From: Sycobia sp. Sy_11
Taxonomy: Eukaryota > Arthropoda > Insecta > Hymenoptera > Epichrysomallidae
Assembly (NCBI GenBank): GCA_018907035.1
Contig: JACCIC010000005.1
Coordinates: forward strand, 389,501 to 453,500
DNA: 64,000 bases
Direction: 5' to 3'
Made by a program: the position numbers and the translations under genes. This document shows positions 33,912 through 45,508 of this stretch, piece after piece. The notes under the pieces were generated by a model. That model was not told where the DNA came from. It ran no database searches and saw nothing but the letters and a program-made list of their open reading frames with translations. The stretch's first letter is position 1; each line of letters opens with the position of its first letter.

Positions 33912-34233
33912 TTTCTACGAACACTGATGTTTGAGTAAGACAGCTCTGCAGAAAGCCTTCATTCTTTATGCACCCCAGTGGATATATCATATTTTATGCC
34001 AGAATTACTGTAATGATCCAAACTTTGTTCAACTCTTTTTTGTGAAAGGAAATAGAAGAAGTATAAATGAAATACCCTAGGCGCTCGATCGACCGTATCT
34101 CTCCACTAATGCACATTCTTAATTGGCTGTATTACGAATATCGCGACACTAAAGGGTTCTATTTCTCAGTGCACGCATAGTCGACAGATAATTTTTATAT
34201 CTACGTCCAGATAAATATTGTGTATACAATGAT
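33912..34233. repeat. dispersed repeat of about 320 bp, copy 2
   Basis: Counterpart of 18484-18803 in the same orientation, with a short insertion after GAAATAGAAG. Confidence 0.7.
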
Positions 34234-34882
34234 GGGAACAAAGTTTTCATGCATATTTAAATAATGCTAACAAACTCTATCTTCTCGTGTACGTTGCATT
34301 CATCCAGATAAATGTTATATTTAGCAAAGCACTTACTAGGCTGAAGCTATCGATGTGAATTTTATAGATGAGAGAACGAGTGTGAACCAAAGACGTCAAA
34401 TTTGAGTTGAAAATAACAAATTTATTTCAAATTATTATGGTACTGTTGCTTAAGAGGATAATAAGTCCGTGTCGCAATGTGGCAGAGTAAACTCTTTTAT
34501 CTTGAGGTTAGTATTTACTTAGCTTTTATATCATAATTATTTATTACTTAAGTTCTAGCATAAAAATTTCAGTATTATTCAATAAGTTATTTTATTTATT
34601 ATTAAAATACTGCAAATAGAAAATAAATCTTATTAATATATAATATGTGCAGATGTGTTTGAACTAAATAAGAAAAGAGATATACATAGATTTCACTAAA
34701 GCTTATATGTCTTAAAAATTGACAAACTATTTTATGTGGAATAAGAAGATAGATTACTAATACAGATCTAAAGTGTGAGTTCATATTTAATAGTTTATAT
34801 TTTTTAGCTCATATTTTATATAAATTACCTGAATATAAGATAAAAACAATATATGTATTTATAACAAACGGAGTTTTATACA

Positions 34883-34931
<49 letters not shown>

Positions 34932-35382
34932 TACATATTCAAAATTCTATATACTCATGTGATTTAACTTTATCTTGAATTGAAGTAATCATCTTTTAAC
35001 TGAAAAATGCTTCGCCGAGTAATGTTACTTGCCTTGGAATGTCTGGTAATGTCATATAAATTTAAAAAATCTTAATTAATAAATTTAATCAAAAAATCTT
35101 ATTCTTCTGTTTATTAAAATTGCACAACGTCTTTTAAATATACTTTAGTTATTGTTTATCTAATATTAGTGAAACTATTTTATCATATTTCTTTATAACA
35201 TAAATTTACAAATTTTCTGGAAAAATCTCGTCAATATACGTAAGATTTGAATTTTACAAGGGTAAGTTTAAAAATACCGAGCGTTGATAATTTATGACTC
35301 AACGGATATGTGACAGTATATTTTTACCATTTTTTCTTCTGTTTAATGAAAAGCAATATATTTTTCTAGATTATTTAAATAT

Positions 35383-35425
<43 letters not shown>

Positions 35426-36178
35426 ATGTTTTGCTGTTAATAACGTGTTTGTTAATTGTACGTTGCAGTGGTATAATTTTGACCACAACGGTACATTTGT
35501 GTAGAATTATTATAACGAGATTTGATGGATCTCAAAGGAATAGTGGAGAATGTGAGAAGATTTAATACAATTTCTCCAATTTGATCAAATGGCATTGCTT
35601 GCTGATTGAATGAATTCAACTATCAAATAAAGTCTGAAGTATTGGTGATTTAATCACTTCATGAATTGGTAATGTTTTCCTTATTATTATATCAAAATGC
35701 TCAATTTTATTTGCTGTTTCAGCTTTGTTGGTCGCCTAGATCTTTTTTCACTGCGAACAATAATAAAGAATTATTATGTTGGAAACAGATGTTTGTACAT
35801 ATTTTAAAGTTTAACAGTTTTGCAACTGCCATTCATATTGTAGAATGTAAAAAATTATCTAAGCGACGAACAGATTCAAGTTCTCGAACGACTATCTTTA
35901 CTCAACTAGTGACCCAAAATGTAGCATTATATTATATTATATAATATAATATTATATTATATTATATTATATTATATCGCTATGCCAAGACATTGGTCTA
36001 AAATATTATACGATATTAAATATCTTTCACTACAGAACACCTATGTTCAAACTATCTGTTATTACTGGAACTATTGATTCAATTATATTAGCATTATGTA
36101 ATATCATTGTTGTTTATTTTTAATATATAATCTTCAATGTTTAAGCAGTTATTTATTGAATATAATTAAATATATATG
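34234..36178. other. AT-rich region with simple repeats
   Basis: (TA)n at about 34888-34926 and 35388-35421, and an (ATATT)n tract at about 35930-35978. No gene recognised; the frame 35666-35944 has no family features. Confidence 0.5.
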
Positions 36179-36398
36179 TGTAACGTGAATTACAAGTAAA
36201 GAAAACCATCTAAATTATTATAACAGTTAGATATACGCACGAAACTATTTCTATAACTAATAAACAAACAAACACAAACATAGAGTAGAATAGATAGAAT
36301 AAATTAATCGTACATTAGTTTAACCAATAGAAATAATATTAACTTATTTTAAAATAAACACTAGCCAATCAGATTTTTGTTAACGTACTTTTACCATG

Positions 36399-36406
36399 TA
36401 TAAAAG
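36399..36406 (+). promoter_or_regulatory. TATA box of the LTR candidate
   Basis: TATAAAAG with CCAAT 35 bases upstream; a start site near 36430 is likely. Confidence 0.55.
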
Positions 36407-36430
36407 TGCGCGAAATTTTGCCAGGAGGGC

Positions 36431-36574
36431 GATTCAATTTCGACACTCGTTGAGGTCGGATACCTTTCGAGTAACGAAACGAATCAAAACTTCCGACCGA
36501 CACATCCTTTTACGAAAGTGATTTACTTTCGGTACTCGTTGAGGAAGGATACCTCTCGAGTAACGAAATAAATC
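36431..36574 (+). repeat. duplicated hairpin unit inside the LTR candidate
   Basis: Two units of about 55 bp (36431-36485, 36520-36574), each with arms like TTTCGGTACTCG...AGG and CCT...CGAGTAACGAAA. Confidence 0.75.
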
Positions 36575-37517
36575 GATACTCCTTTGACTGATCAATTATT
36601 TCGTTTTTCTGGTGAAAACCCCGTTTTCGAGTCAAAAGGAAGGCACTTTTACTCGTGAAAGGGAGATAATAAAAACTGCTAGCTCAGGAGAACAGGCACA
36701 CCTGACTTCTGAAAAGGTAGTGTTTAATTCATCTAGAAAAAGACATAAGAAAAAATCAGCGAAATAAAAGCATTTAAATTAATTTAAATTCGAGACAGAA
36801 TATAATTTATTCGGAGAAAATAAGCCCCTTTTCTCCGAATTAAATTATTATAATACATCGGCAAAAGTCTGCCAGACAGACCAACTAAAAATGCAAGTCA
36901 TGTAAATAGAACTAGTTGAGAATTAGTTAATTTACGCGACACGCACTTGGAAGCAATAATTTTAATAAGAGTTAAATATATCCTTATTAAAATTTCGACC
37001 TTTTTATATTATTGATAAGGTATACCTTAGAGTAATATAAAAACGAACAAGTGTCGTTGCGAAATAAAATTATCAAAATGCACTCGATTTCGTGTAAGTA
37101 GACGAACCAGGCCGTACGGATGAATATACGGAAATATAGAAATAGTAGAAAGAGACAATATCGGTGAAGGCCGTTCGAAATCTCGGAACCCGAAATAATC
37201 GGATTAGCGCGCGATACTTTGTAAGTATATCTATATATTCATAGGATATACGAAAAGCGAAATAATAATTTATTATTTTTTTTATTTATATGTTGCAGGG
37301 AATCTACACGGAGATCACGATTAAATAAATAGTTTAGTTATTTATTTTACATTTTTTTGGATTTACTTAAATAGAATATACTATATATTATTTTTTAGTA
37401 AAAATTTTACGAGTTAAAAGTTATTCACCTAAATCTTCTGACTACCAATCCCGATACGCTCCTCCCTCTTCAATTGAACCCTAATATTATAATAAAAATT
37501 ATAAACAGACGCAGCGT

Positions 37518-37521
<4 letters not shown>

Positions 37522-37566
<45 letters not shown>
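37522..37566. repeat. (TA)n microsatellite
   Basis: Adjoins the LTR end. Confidence 0.9.
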
Positions 37567-37568
<2 letters not shown>

Positions 37569-38781
37569 TTCACTGAAAGGTGCTCAATTTATGATTTGAT
37601 CTCTGCCCGCTCGTTTTCTTGTCCATTAAAATAGCAATTTCATTTCCTTATGTGATCCAAGTGCTCGACGGTCTCGATCACGGTAGATGGTCATATCTCG
37701 TTCATGATAGGGGTACATGATCGCTGAGAATTCAGCAGTGTACGTCAAAGAGTGCCATTCGATAGAGGTATACGGTTCACGTGTGAATGAATGATAATCA
37801 AAGTTGATGACCATTGCGCGGTATCCATTATGTAGTACTTTGATCTATCTACTTTTTCAGCAAAATTCCAATATTCTTCTGTCCGAGAGTTTTGGCAAGC
37901 TGGGTGTCTGTTAGTGTGTATGTATTAGATATATGTGTCTCCGTATAGGTATATTTGATCGCTACCCCGTTGAAGTCGCACATTATGAGACAATGATTAT
38001 AGTGTTACGGTCCATTAGAGACATTTTCCGATAAGCATTCTATGATAGTAAATACTAATTTTATATATTTTCATAGCAATTTAAGAACGCCAAATCACCG
38101 TCCTCTAAAGGTTATGAAATATCTGAAATTAAATTGCATTAATTATTTTAACAACTAGATCATAATATTCTTATAGATCTTAGAGTAGAAATTACCCTTC
38201 TATAAATCAGTGAACTGTGTGTACAAATCCAAAAATTTATACAAAAATAAAAAGATCATATGTACATATACATTTCATAATATATTGTAACACGGTAGTG
38301 AAAGTTGATTACTTAGCTTGTAAGGCAATTTACCTTTGAGTAAACCAAGGGAGGTAAGTCGCACAAACGAGTTACAAATCAAGTCCTACACTTCTATTAT
38401 TAGACTATATTTTTCATCAAGAATACCGGAAAATTGCTACAGTTGTGATGATTTGGTTTCAGTCAAAAAAATTAATTTGAACTAATGTAGGATACCTTTT
38501 TTCTAAAATCATGAAATAAACTGCCAATGAGTTATAAATCTTTTTTATATCACTATTTTTGACTCTAATTTATAAATAATTTTTGTCTTATAAACAATCA
38601 AAAAGAGAAAATGATATCTGTAATTATGATATTATAAAAATTAACATAATCTTCTCTATGTTTCCTTAAAGATAAATTGTATGATAATATATGTTTTGCT
38701 TATAAAACTATTAGCTACCTTGGAAAATATTTCTTTCATTGAACATCATAAAAGGAACGGTTAGATATATTATCTTCAACC
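37567..38781. other. upstream region of the OR gene, nothing recognised
   Basis: AT-rich; no further exon or promoter could be assigned with confidence. Confidence 0.4.
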
Positions 38782-41700
38782 ATGGTTTGGGCTGGAAACG
38801 TGAAATTTTCATCCAGACTGATTAAATTTATTATGTGGCCTTTAGGCTTGTGGCCTTTTGAAGAAGACGATCATTTTTCTCGGTTTCGTAGAATATGGTG
38901 TCTGGCCTCACAGGTAATTTTTGAACATGATTTTTATTATTTAAGTAACAGAATTAATATTTAATTAATTTAATATTATCCTACGTATATATTTCTAAAA
39001 TACGACTTAGTGGAAATTAGGTATTTTTTTACGTGATAAATTCGAATCGAAAGTTTCTTTGCCTATAACATTTAAACAAACTTGAATAATTTGCAAAATG
39101 AAATACTGAATTTCGTGCAAAATAAAAATTATTCTGACATAGCTGTTGAATTTAAATCCACAGTTTATTTTGGTTAAGAACATCAAAAAAATTTTTATTA
39201 GCACTATAAAAATACCAGAAACTTGAAATAAAAGAAAAAATTAAGTATAGCTTTTGAATCTATACCTTACAGATAATTTCCATTGTTAATTTATTCAAAT
39301 GTACAATTCAAATGAATAAATAAATAATTACTTTTTTAGCTTCTAATTATCTTGCTGTTAGAAATTTAGTTTTATTTTATGCTACCTTTTATGATCATTT
39401 GATTACGAGTATAAGGTATTTGAACTTTTCTCAAACCAAAAAATTATCAAGAGAGCAAGAACATTAAACGTAAAATATTAGTATTGAAAAACATAATAAA
39501 TACATATTTATTTACTTTTATAATTTTATATTTTATATGGTGTTTTTATAATTTTCAAAGAATTGAAAGAATATATCTTCTTCAGATATGGCCGATTTCC
39601 ACTCTATTATTGTCCTTATATCGTAAATGTGAAGAAAGTAGCGACATTGCTCTCGACTACTTTTTGTACTTCATCTGTTCATTTTTGACCATCACCAAAA
39701 TTATCGGCTTCGGCCTGTATAGAAAAAATTTTCGTCAAGTAATCTTAACTGCCGTTGAAGACAGTATGTTTGATGATTTTGTAAAAAAACAAGAATGTCT
39801 AATCCCCTTCGTCAAAACGGGACAGCGTATTTTTCTTATACAGTTATGCCTTAGCTATTCTTCACTCATTAACATAATCACAACTCCTTTAGCGTTATTT
39901 ACACCATCAATCGACGAAACTTTTAGGTAAATAATGTGGATACATCTTTTGCGGTATCTTAAACATATTTATACTTATTAATTGAATTGAAATTGTCATT
40001 ACTGAATCAGAATCAGCATTTCTCCATTTTTTCTAAATATTTTATTATTAGGAACGAAACCTTGGATACATCGCTGCTGAAGAGACAGCTGCCTATGAGA
40101 ACTGAGTGCCTTTTTACTCTTTATAAAGACGAAGTATACATTTTGTTATATATTTATGAGAGTTTGAATATTACAATTACGATACAAACAATTGTCGGCT
40201 CCGATGTTGTTATTTTCCTTTTACTTATGCATTTATGTGGGCAAATTGAATTGCTAAAACGTAATTTCATTGAAATGATTTCGCATAAGAAGGAAGATGG
40301 AAGACCTCATTCTTCTATTAATCAGAATATTTTTAATTTTATTGAAAAGCATTGTCAGTTATTGGAATCCATTAAATCATTAGACACACTTGTATCTGGA
40401 ATGTTGTTGGTACAGCTCCTAGGAAATGCAGGCGTAACTGTCATGTTAGGTTAGTTAAATCTTGTTAAATATATATTGAATAACGTATCATTTAATTTTC
40501 TAATGAAATCTTATTATATTATATTCAACTTGAAAATATAATATTTAAACCTCGACCTATTATTTAAGGCAAATTTAGAAAAATTGAATAATAATTCGAT
40601 ATAGCATAAAAATACTACATCACTGAAAACGTAACGTTCGTAAAAATTCCGTACATTCAAAATTATGTTGAAAAATAATAAACTTTTTAATATTAATTTC
40701 TGCATAAGCGAAATTTTAAATTAAAAGTATTAAAATAATTGAAATCGGCAAATCCTTACTATACTTTCATAAATTATAACTTGGAATACTATGATTTTAA
40801 TATTCTAAGATTCTCGACAAATAATCTTCAATTGACTATAAATTTTATAAAGATGGTGGAACGTTAAAATTATTCGCATGGATCATTCCGACTGCATCCC
40901 ATAGGGTAGAACGAAAAATAACAGTTTAGAAAATGCCAATTTCAAAGCAGAATTTAATTGCAACACGTTTTTCGATATTTTTATTCATCTTAAAAATTAC
41001 AGCGACCACTTTGATACTTCCATGTAAACTGCTACTGAACAGCTGTATGTAATGCGATGAATTTGAAGGTACTGAATTTATAGAGATAAAGGAAGGTTGT
41101 CATGACTAGTAGCTAAAGTTTCATGTAGATGGCGCAGATAGTAGTACGGATTTTATACCCGTAGTCTTACAACTTTTAGGTCACACTGTATATAGATTAT
41201 AAGTGTTCTGTTGAGTGCTTATCTATTTTTATTGAAATATTGGAACAATTCATGTTAAAACTATTAAGTTATTCTATTAACTTTAATTAAATTGTTTTAT
41301 TTCACTCCACATAGCATTGTATATCACAGCAATATTGTGCCAATATAACAGGAATATTACGGCAATATCATAGCAATGTTGCGATCATATCGCAAGAAAA
41401 TTGAATGTCCTAGACAGACGGATCATAGAAATATTACAGAAACAATGTAGCAATATATCTTGTAATGTTTCTATGGCCCGCTTGTCCAGCACATTAAATT
41501 TTCTGGTGATATTGCTGTAATATCCAGAAAAAAATAAATTTTTTGTGAACAATTTAATCAACAATTTAACAAACAATTTTTTATTATTATGCCCATCTTA
41601 TAGAGCATTTTCAGGATTCTTATATTTTAACATTTTTACTTTGAAGATCCTATGTATCGATAAATTTGATACATATTAGATAATTAGCTAATTTATTTAT

Positions 41701-42435
41701 ATATGTTCTTAACACAGTAAAGATTTAACGTAAATGCAATTGAATAAAGGAACAATCTTCTTTCGTATTCATATAATTATAAAGTAGCTTCTTATAGAGT
41801 ACTGATAGCTATTTCTAACTATTTGCAGGATAAAAAATTGCTTCATATTTTTAAAAGTCAATGGAACCCCTCCAAAGTATTTCTTGCCAGCTATTAATTT
41901 ATTACTACATTCATGAATATTAAAATAATGGTAATATTATTTTACATATATCTAGATGAGATATATAACCCGGGAAATATTTGAGAATACAAATTAATAT
42001 TTTTATAGCAGCTGCATTTATTACTTTAATATAGTATTATGAGTATTAACAGTCGAACGATAAATAATGTAATTTTGAAAATATGTATATACAGGTATTC
42101 GGATGTTAATGTCGATAGCGAGTGGTCATTCCGCCGACGTATTTCGATCGCTAATCTCAATGGTTATACTAATGATACAATTGTATCTATTGAGCTATGC
42201 CAGTGATCAACTCTCTGAACATGGGGAATCCATTGTTGATGCCATATACGATTCCGACTGGTACAATTTATCTACAAAGCATAGAAAAAATTTATATTTT
42301 ATAATGTCAAGATCACGTATGCCAATCTATATTCAAGCTGGAAAAATATATACCTTTAACCTTGAAAATTTCAAAATTATTCTCAAGACATGCTTTTCTT
42401 ATTTTACATTTCTTCGAATGATGATTTATAGTTAG
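38782..42435 (+). CDS. odorant receptor, four exons, apparently intact
   Basis: Insect odorant receptor (7tm_6 family), a membrane protein of sensory neurons that works with Orco as a ligand-gated cation channel. Exons by splice sites and frame: 38782-38913, 39586-39926, 40052-40449, 42095-42435, giving 403 residues, normal for the family. Phases agree: CAG/GTAATT to CTTCTTCAG (phase 0), AG/GTAAAT to TTATTAG (phase 2), G/GTTAGT to TATACAG (phase 1). N-terminus MVWAGNVKFS with WPLGLWPFEE; the C-terminus has the signature GKIYTFNLENFKII, then TCFSYFTFLR. Several hydrophobic segments fit seven membrane spans. The 1.6 kb third intron carries a hairpin repeat. It is a paralogue of the pseudogene at 6017-12622. 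Ligand unknown; expression not inferable. Confidence 0.85.
41351..41525. repeat. long imperfect hairpin (MITE-like) in OR intron 3
   Basis: Arms 41396-41438 and 41461-41503 are reverse complements with about ten mismatches (GAAAATTGAATGTCCTAG against the complement of CTGGACAAGC...ATTTTC). The outer stretch GGAATATTACGGCAATATCA at 41351 pairs again with TGATATTGCTGTAATATCC near 41507. The loop is 22 bases. Confidence 0.7.
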
Positions 42436-42975
42436 AATGGAGAATATGTGTATATTATTTGTAATAACGTATTATTCTACGTTTTATCGTTTTTAAAACA
42501 TTCTAAAATATGGTTTGTATTGTGATCTTAAATATAAAAAAAAGCAATTTATTAAATATTATGTAAGTACGAAATAATCAGAGTAAGTTGATGCACAATT
42601 CTTATAATAAATTCAGTCTCAAATACAATAAAAATATTGCTGTTTCAGATTATAATAATATATATTAAAATTCTTGCTAGTTTAATAATTATAAACGACT
42701 CAGCAAGTGAAACACACAAGCTTTTTCAGGCTTGTTCTTATTTTTAACGATATTAGTGCGTAATTTTAATTTCTTTAGAATTTTCTATTTTACAGGCGAC
42801 ATAAAAGACCCTCGGATGAATAATTATACACAAATTTTGAATGCTTTAACAGTATAAAACCTAAGCTATGAAATGTTAAGGCTAGCTATATTAGTGTGAT
42901 GTTGTATAGCACAATTGTTAGAATATATGAAAAAATAAAATGAATATATGTTTTTCTTGCCTGTCATTTGCAATC
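42436..42975 (+). repeat. OR 3' flank shared with copy A
   Basis: Collinear with 12623-13160 (GTTCTTATTTTTAACGATAT, TTCTTTAGAATTTT, ACAGGC(G/A)ACATAAAAGA), showing that the duplication unit extends past the gene. Confidence 0.7.
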
Positions 42976-43418
42976 ATATTATGGAATTGATAGAAAAAAG
43001 TGGAAAATGGTCTTGAAGCTCAAACTTATACGGTACAGTAGGTTTTCTACTAATTCCTGAATTTATGACCCCCAAAGGAGTGCGGTTCGCGCATGTAAGT
43101 GGCGTACATAGGAAGAAGTAGTGGAACATTCCTCTCCTTTTCAATCTCGCTTGCCGCGTGAGTGCTAGTCGTGGCTATGTTCATTGCGTTGGATATCTCG
43201 ATTATGTCAATATAATATATGTATTGTGTGCTATATATAGTAAGTGCGACCCGTTAAATTAAGTAAGTGGATCGCCGCGTATACATATATTAAATGAGAG
43301 AATTTATTGTATTTTGTGCGCCTTAATTTTTAGACTTTATTACGTAGAATCCAGATTTTTTTCTCCTTTCACTGAGTGGAGGTTTTTTATGCTTCGCGGT
43401 TTATTTAATACATAATAT
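42976..43418. other. 443-bp GC-richer block with short inverted ends
   Basis: Present between the shared OR flank and the mariner in copy B but absent from copy A, where the flank meets the mariner directly. Begins ATATTATG and ends CATAATAT, an 8-bp inverted pair. No coding sequence seen. It could be a small non-autonomous insertion. Confidence 0.4.
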
Positions 43419-43419
43419 A

Positions 43420-44698
43420 TTAGGTTGTAAAATATCTCCCGTCCGTCTTTTTGTCTTATGAATTTCGCGGCTATGTACAAAGCGCTACAGAGCTCGTATC
43501 TGGCAATACTATACATCATTTGAAAGGTCTTGATATAACGTACAAAATGACGCTATGCATGATTAGTTTGGATATTGCGTTCAAAAGTTATAGACGTGTA
43601 AACACGGAGTTCGCTATCGCCGAAATTCGCGCTATTTTAGTTTTCCTTCGTCAAAGGCAAATCCGCTAGAGAAACATTCTGTGAGATTAATGGTGTTTTG
43701 GGGGATGGCACGCTATCACTTCGAACCGCAGAGGAATGATTTCGACAATTCAGAGCCGGTGAAAACGACACCATGGATAAGCCAGCCGGCGGAGAGCCAG
43801 TGACGAAGAATACCGATCAAATCATGGAATTTATCGAGTTAGACCGGTATATGGCATCTCATGACATCACCTAGGAGATGAGAGTTAGTCACCAAACCAT
43901 TTTAAATTATAGGCAGAAGGCTCGATACAAAAAGCTTGATGTTTGGGTGCCGCATGATTTGACGCCAGAAAAACCTTCTGGACCGAATCAACGACTGCGA
44001 TGTACTGCTGAAACGGAACGAACTCGATCCATTTTTGAAGCGGATGGTGACTGGCGACGAAAAATGGATCACATACGACAGTATCAAGCGAAAACGGTCT
44101 TGGTCCAAGATCCGTGGACCGTCCCAAACAGTGGCCAACCGGGATTGGCTGCCAGGAAGGTTTTGTTGTGTGTTTGGTGGGATTGGAAGGAAATCATCTA
44201 CTATCAGCTGCCCCATATGGCCAGACGCTTAATTCTACCATCTACTGTGAACAACTGGACCGCTTGAAACAGGCTATCGACCAGAAGCATCCACAATGTA
44301 CCAACAGGAAGGATGTAGTGTTCCACCAGGACAATGCCAAACCGCATACTTCGTTGATGACTCGTTAGAAGCTACCGGAGTACGGATGGGAGGTTTTATC
44401 TCATCCACCATATAGCCCGGACTTAGCGCCAAGTGATTACCACCTATTCCTGTCCATGTCGAACGCCCTTGATGGTGTAAAGTTGGACTCAAAAGAAGCT
44501 TGTGAAAAGTGGCTGTCCGAGTTCTTCGCAAATAAGGAGAGGGGTTTGTACGAGAGGGATATTATGAAGTTGCCGTATAGATGGAAACAGATTATCGAAC
44601 AAAATGGCACATATTTGAACTAAATCCGACCATTGTAACACTTTATAAAGCATTGAATAAAGAGCAAAAAAGCGGAAGGGAGATATTTGACAACCTAA
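43420..44698 (+). mobile_element. mariner element (lineage 1), full length, decayed transposase
   Basis: 1279 bp between TA dinucleotides, starting TTAGGTTGTAAAATATCTCC and ending with the complementary repeat GGAGATATTTGACAACCTAA as written on the plus strand. The transposase is broken by frameshifts and stops (for example TGA near 43738, TAG near 43873). Catalytic pieces remain: MVTGDEKWITYD, FHQDNAKPHTS and SPDLAPSDYHL, spacing D-34-D, and the C-terminus MKLPYRWKQIIEQNGTYLN before TAA. It is a sister of the truncated copy at 13169-14117. Confidence 0.88.
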
Positions 44699-45508
44699 TA
44701 TATGACTATATTTATTTTCTAGAATTCTTCTCATTTACTTACTCTAGCCTATAAACACTTGAACTCCTGACCTCTAGGTTTGATATTACGAAACATTTTT
44801 TGGTTCCACAGGTGAGAATGCATATCTGAAGAATATCTGAAGAATCTATTAGAATGAAATATTTGCAATCGTTATTTAAATTTATTTTATTATCATATGT
44901 CTGATCTTTAAATTAAAGATCAGATTAATGATCTAATTTTTAATTTCATTCTATAATAGCACATTAAAAATCAACTAATAATCCTCGTAGAAATCTAACA
45001 ATTTTCAGTGGGCTGGAAAATATTTACTAGGTAGTAAAAATATAATCAAATATCATGGCTAGAAAATAGATACACCTTATAGAGAAATAATGAAATAAAA
45101 TAAGGAAAACTATATTATAGGTATAAATAAAATATTTAAAGCTACAATTTTATTTTGATTATGAATTGACAATAAAAGTTACAAAATGAGTTTATCGAAA
45201 ACATTTGTCGTATTCACAACCTATAATATTGGTTCATATAAATATTATCTTACTTAACTTTTGCTCTAACGTATTTATTTTAATTTTTATGTACTAATTA
45301 CTTTCTGTACTCTTAGTTCCAATATACTTTAATATATATAAATATTAATTATATATAAATATTAATAATTATGAATACTTCGTACAATCGCGTACAAAAA
45401 TTTCGTTTAAAAAAAATTATTAAAAAACATAAATTTATGTGGTAAAAATAAAAGACAATTCAAGAATATACTGTACATAAAAGTTATCTATTTCGTGTCA
45501 GTCAAATT
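44699..45508. other. AT-rich spacer with a 25-base palindrome
   Basis: TCTGATCTTTAA, A, TTAAAGATCAGA at 44900-44924. Otherwise nothing recognised. Confidence 0.5.

Larger units (their letters stand above)
36179..37521 (+). mobile_element. second solo-LTR candidate
   Basis: A 1343-bp block starting TGTAACGTG and ending GCAGCGTTACA, so the ends are the inverted pair TGTAACG/CGTTACA. It is GC-richer than its flanks and carries a CCAAT string at 36364, TATAAAAG at 36399-36406 and a hairpin-bearing repeat just downstream. The right flank is a TA microsatellite, so no clean target duplication is visible (ATATG against TATAT). No coding sequence. A splice-like pair (TTGTAAGT near 37219, TGTTGCAG near 37299) is inside. 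Confidence 0.6.

Noticed and set aside
39484..39585. Extension of OR exon 2 upstream of 39586
   Set aside because: The frame is open but has no ATG or good acceptor, while CTTCTTCAG at 39577-39585 joins exon 1 in phase and yields a normal-length receptor.
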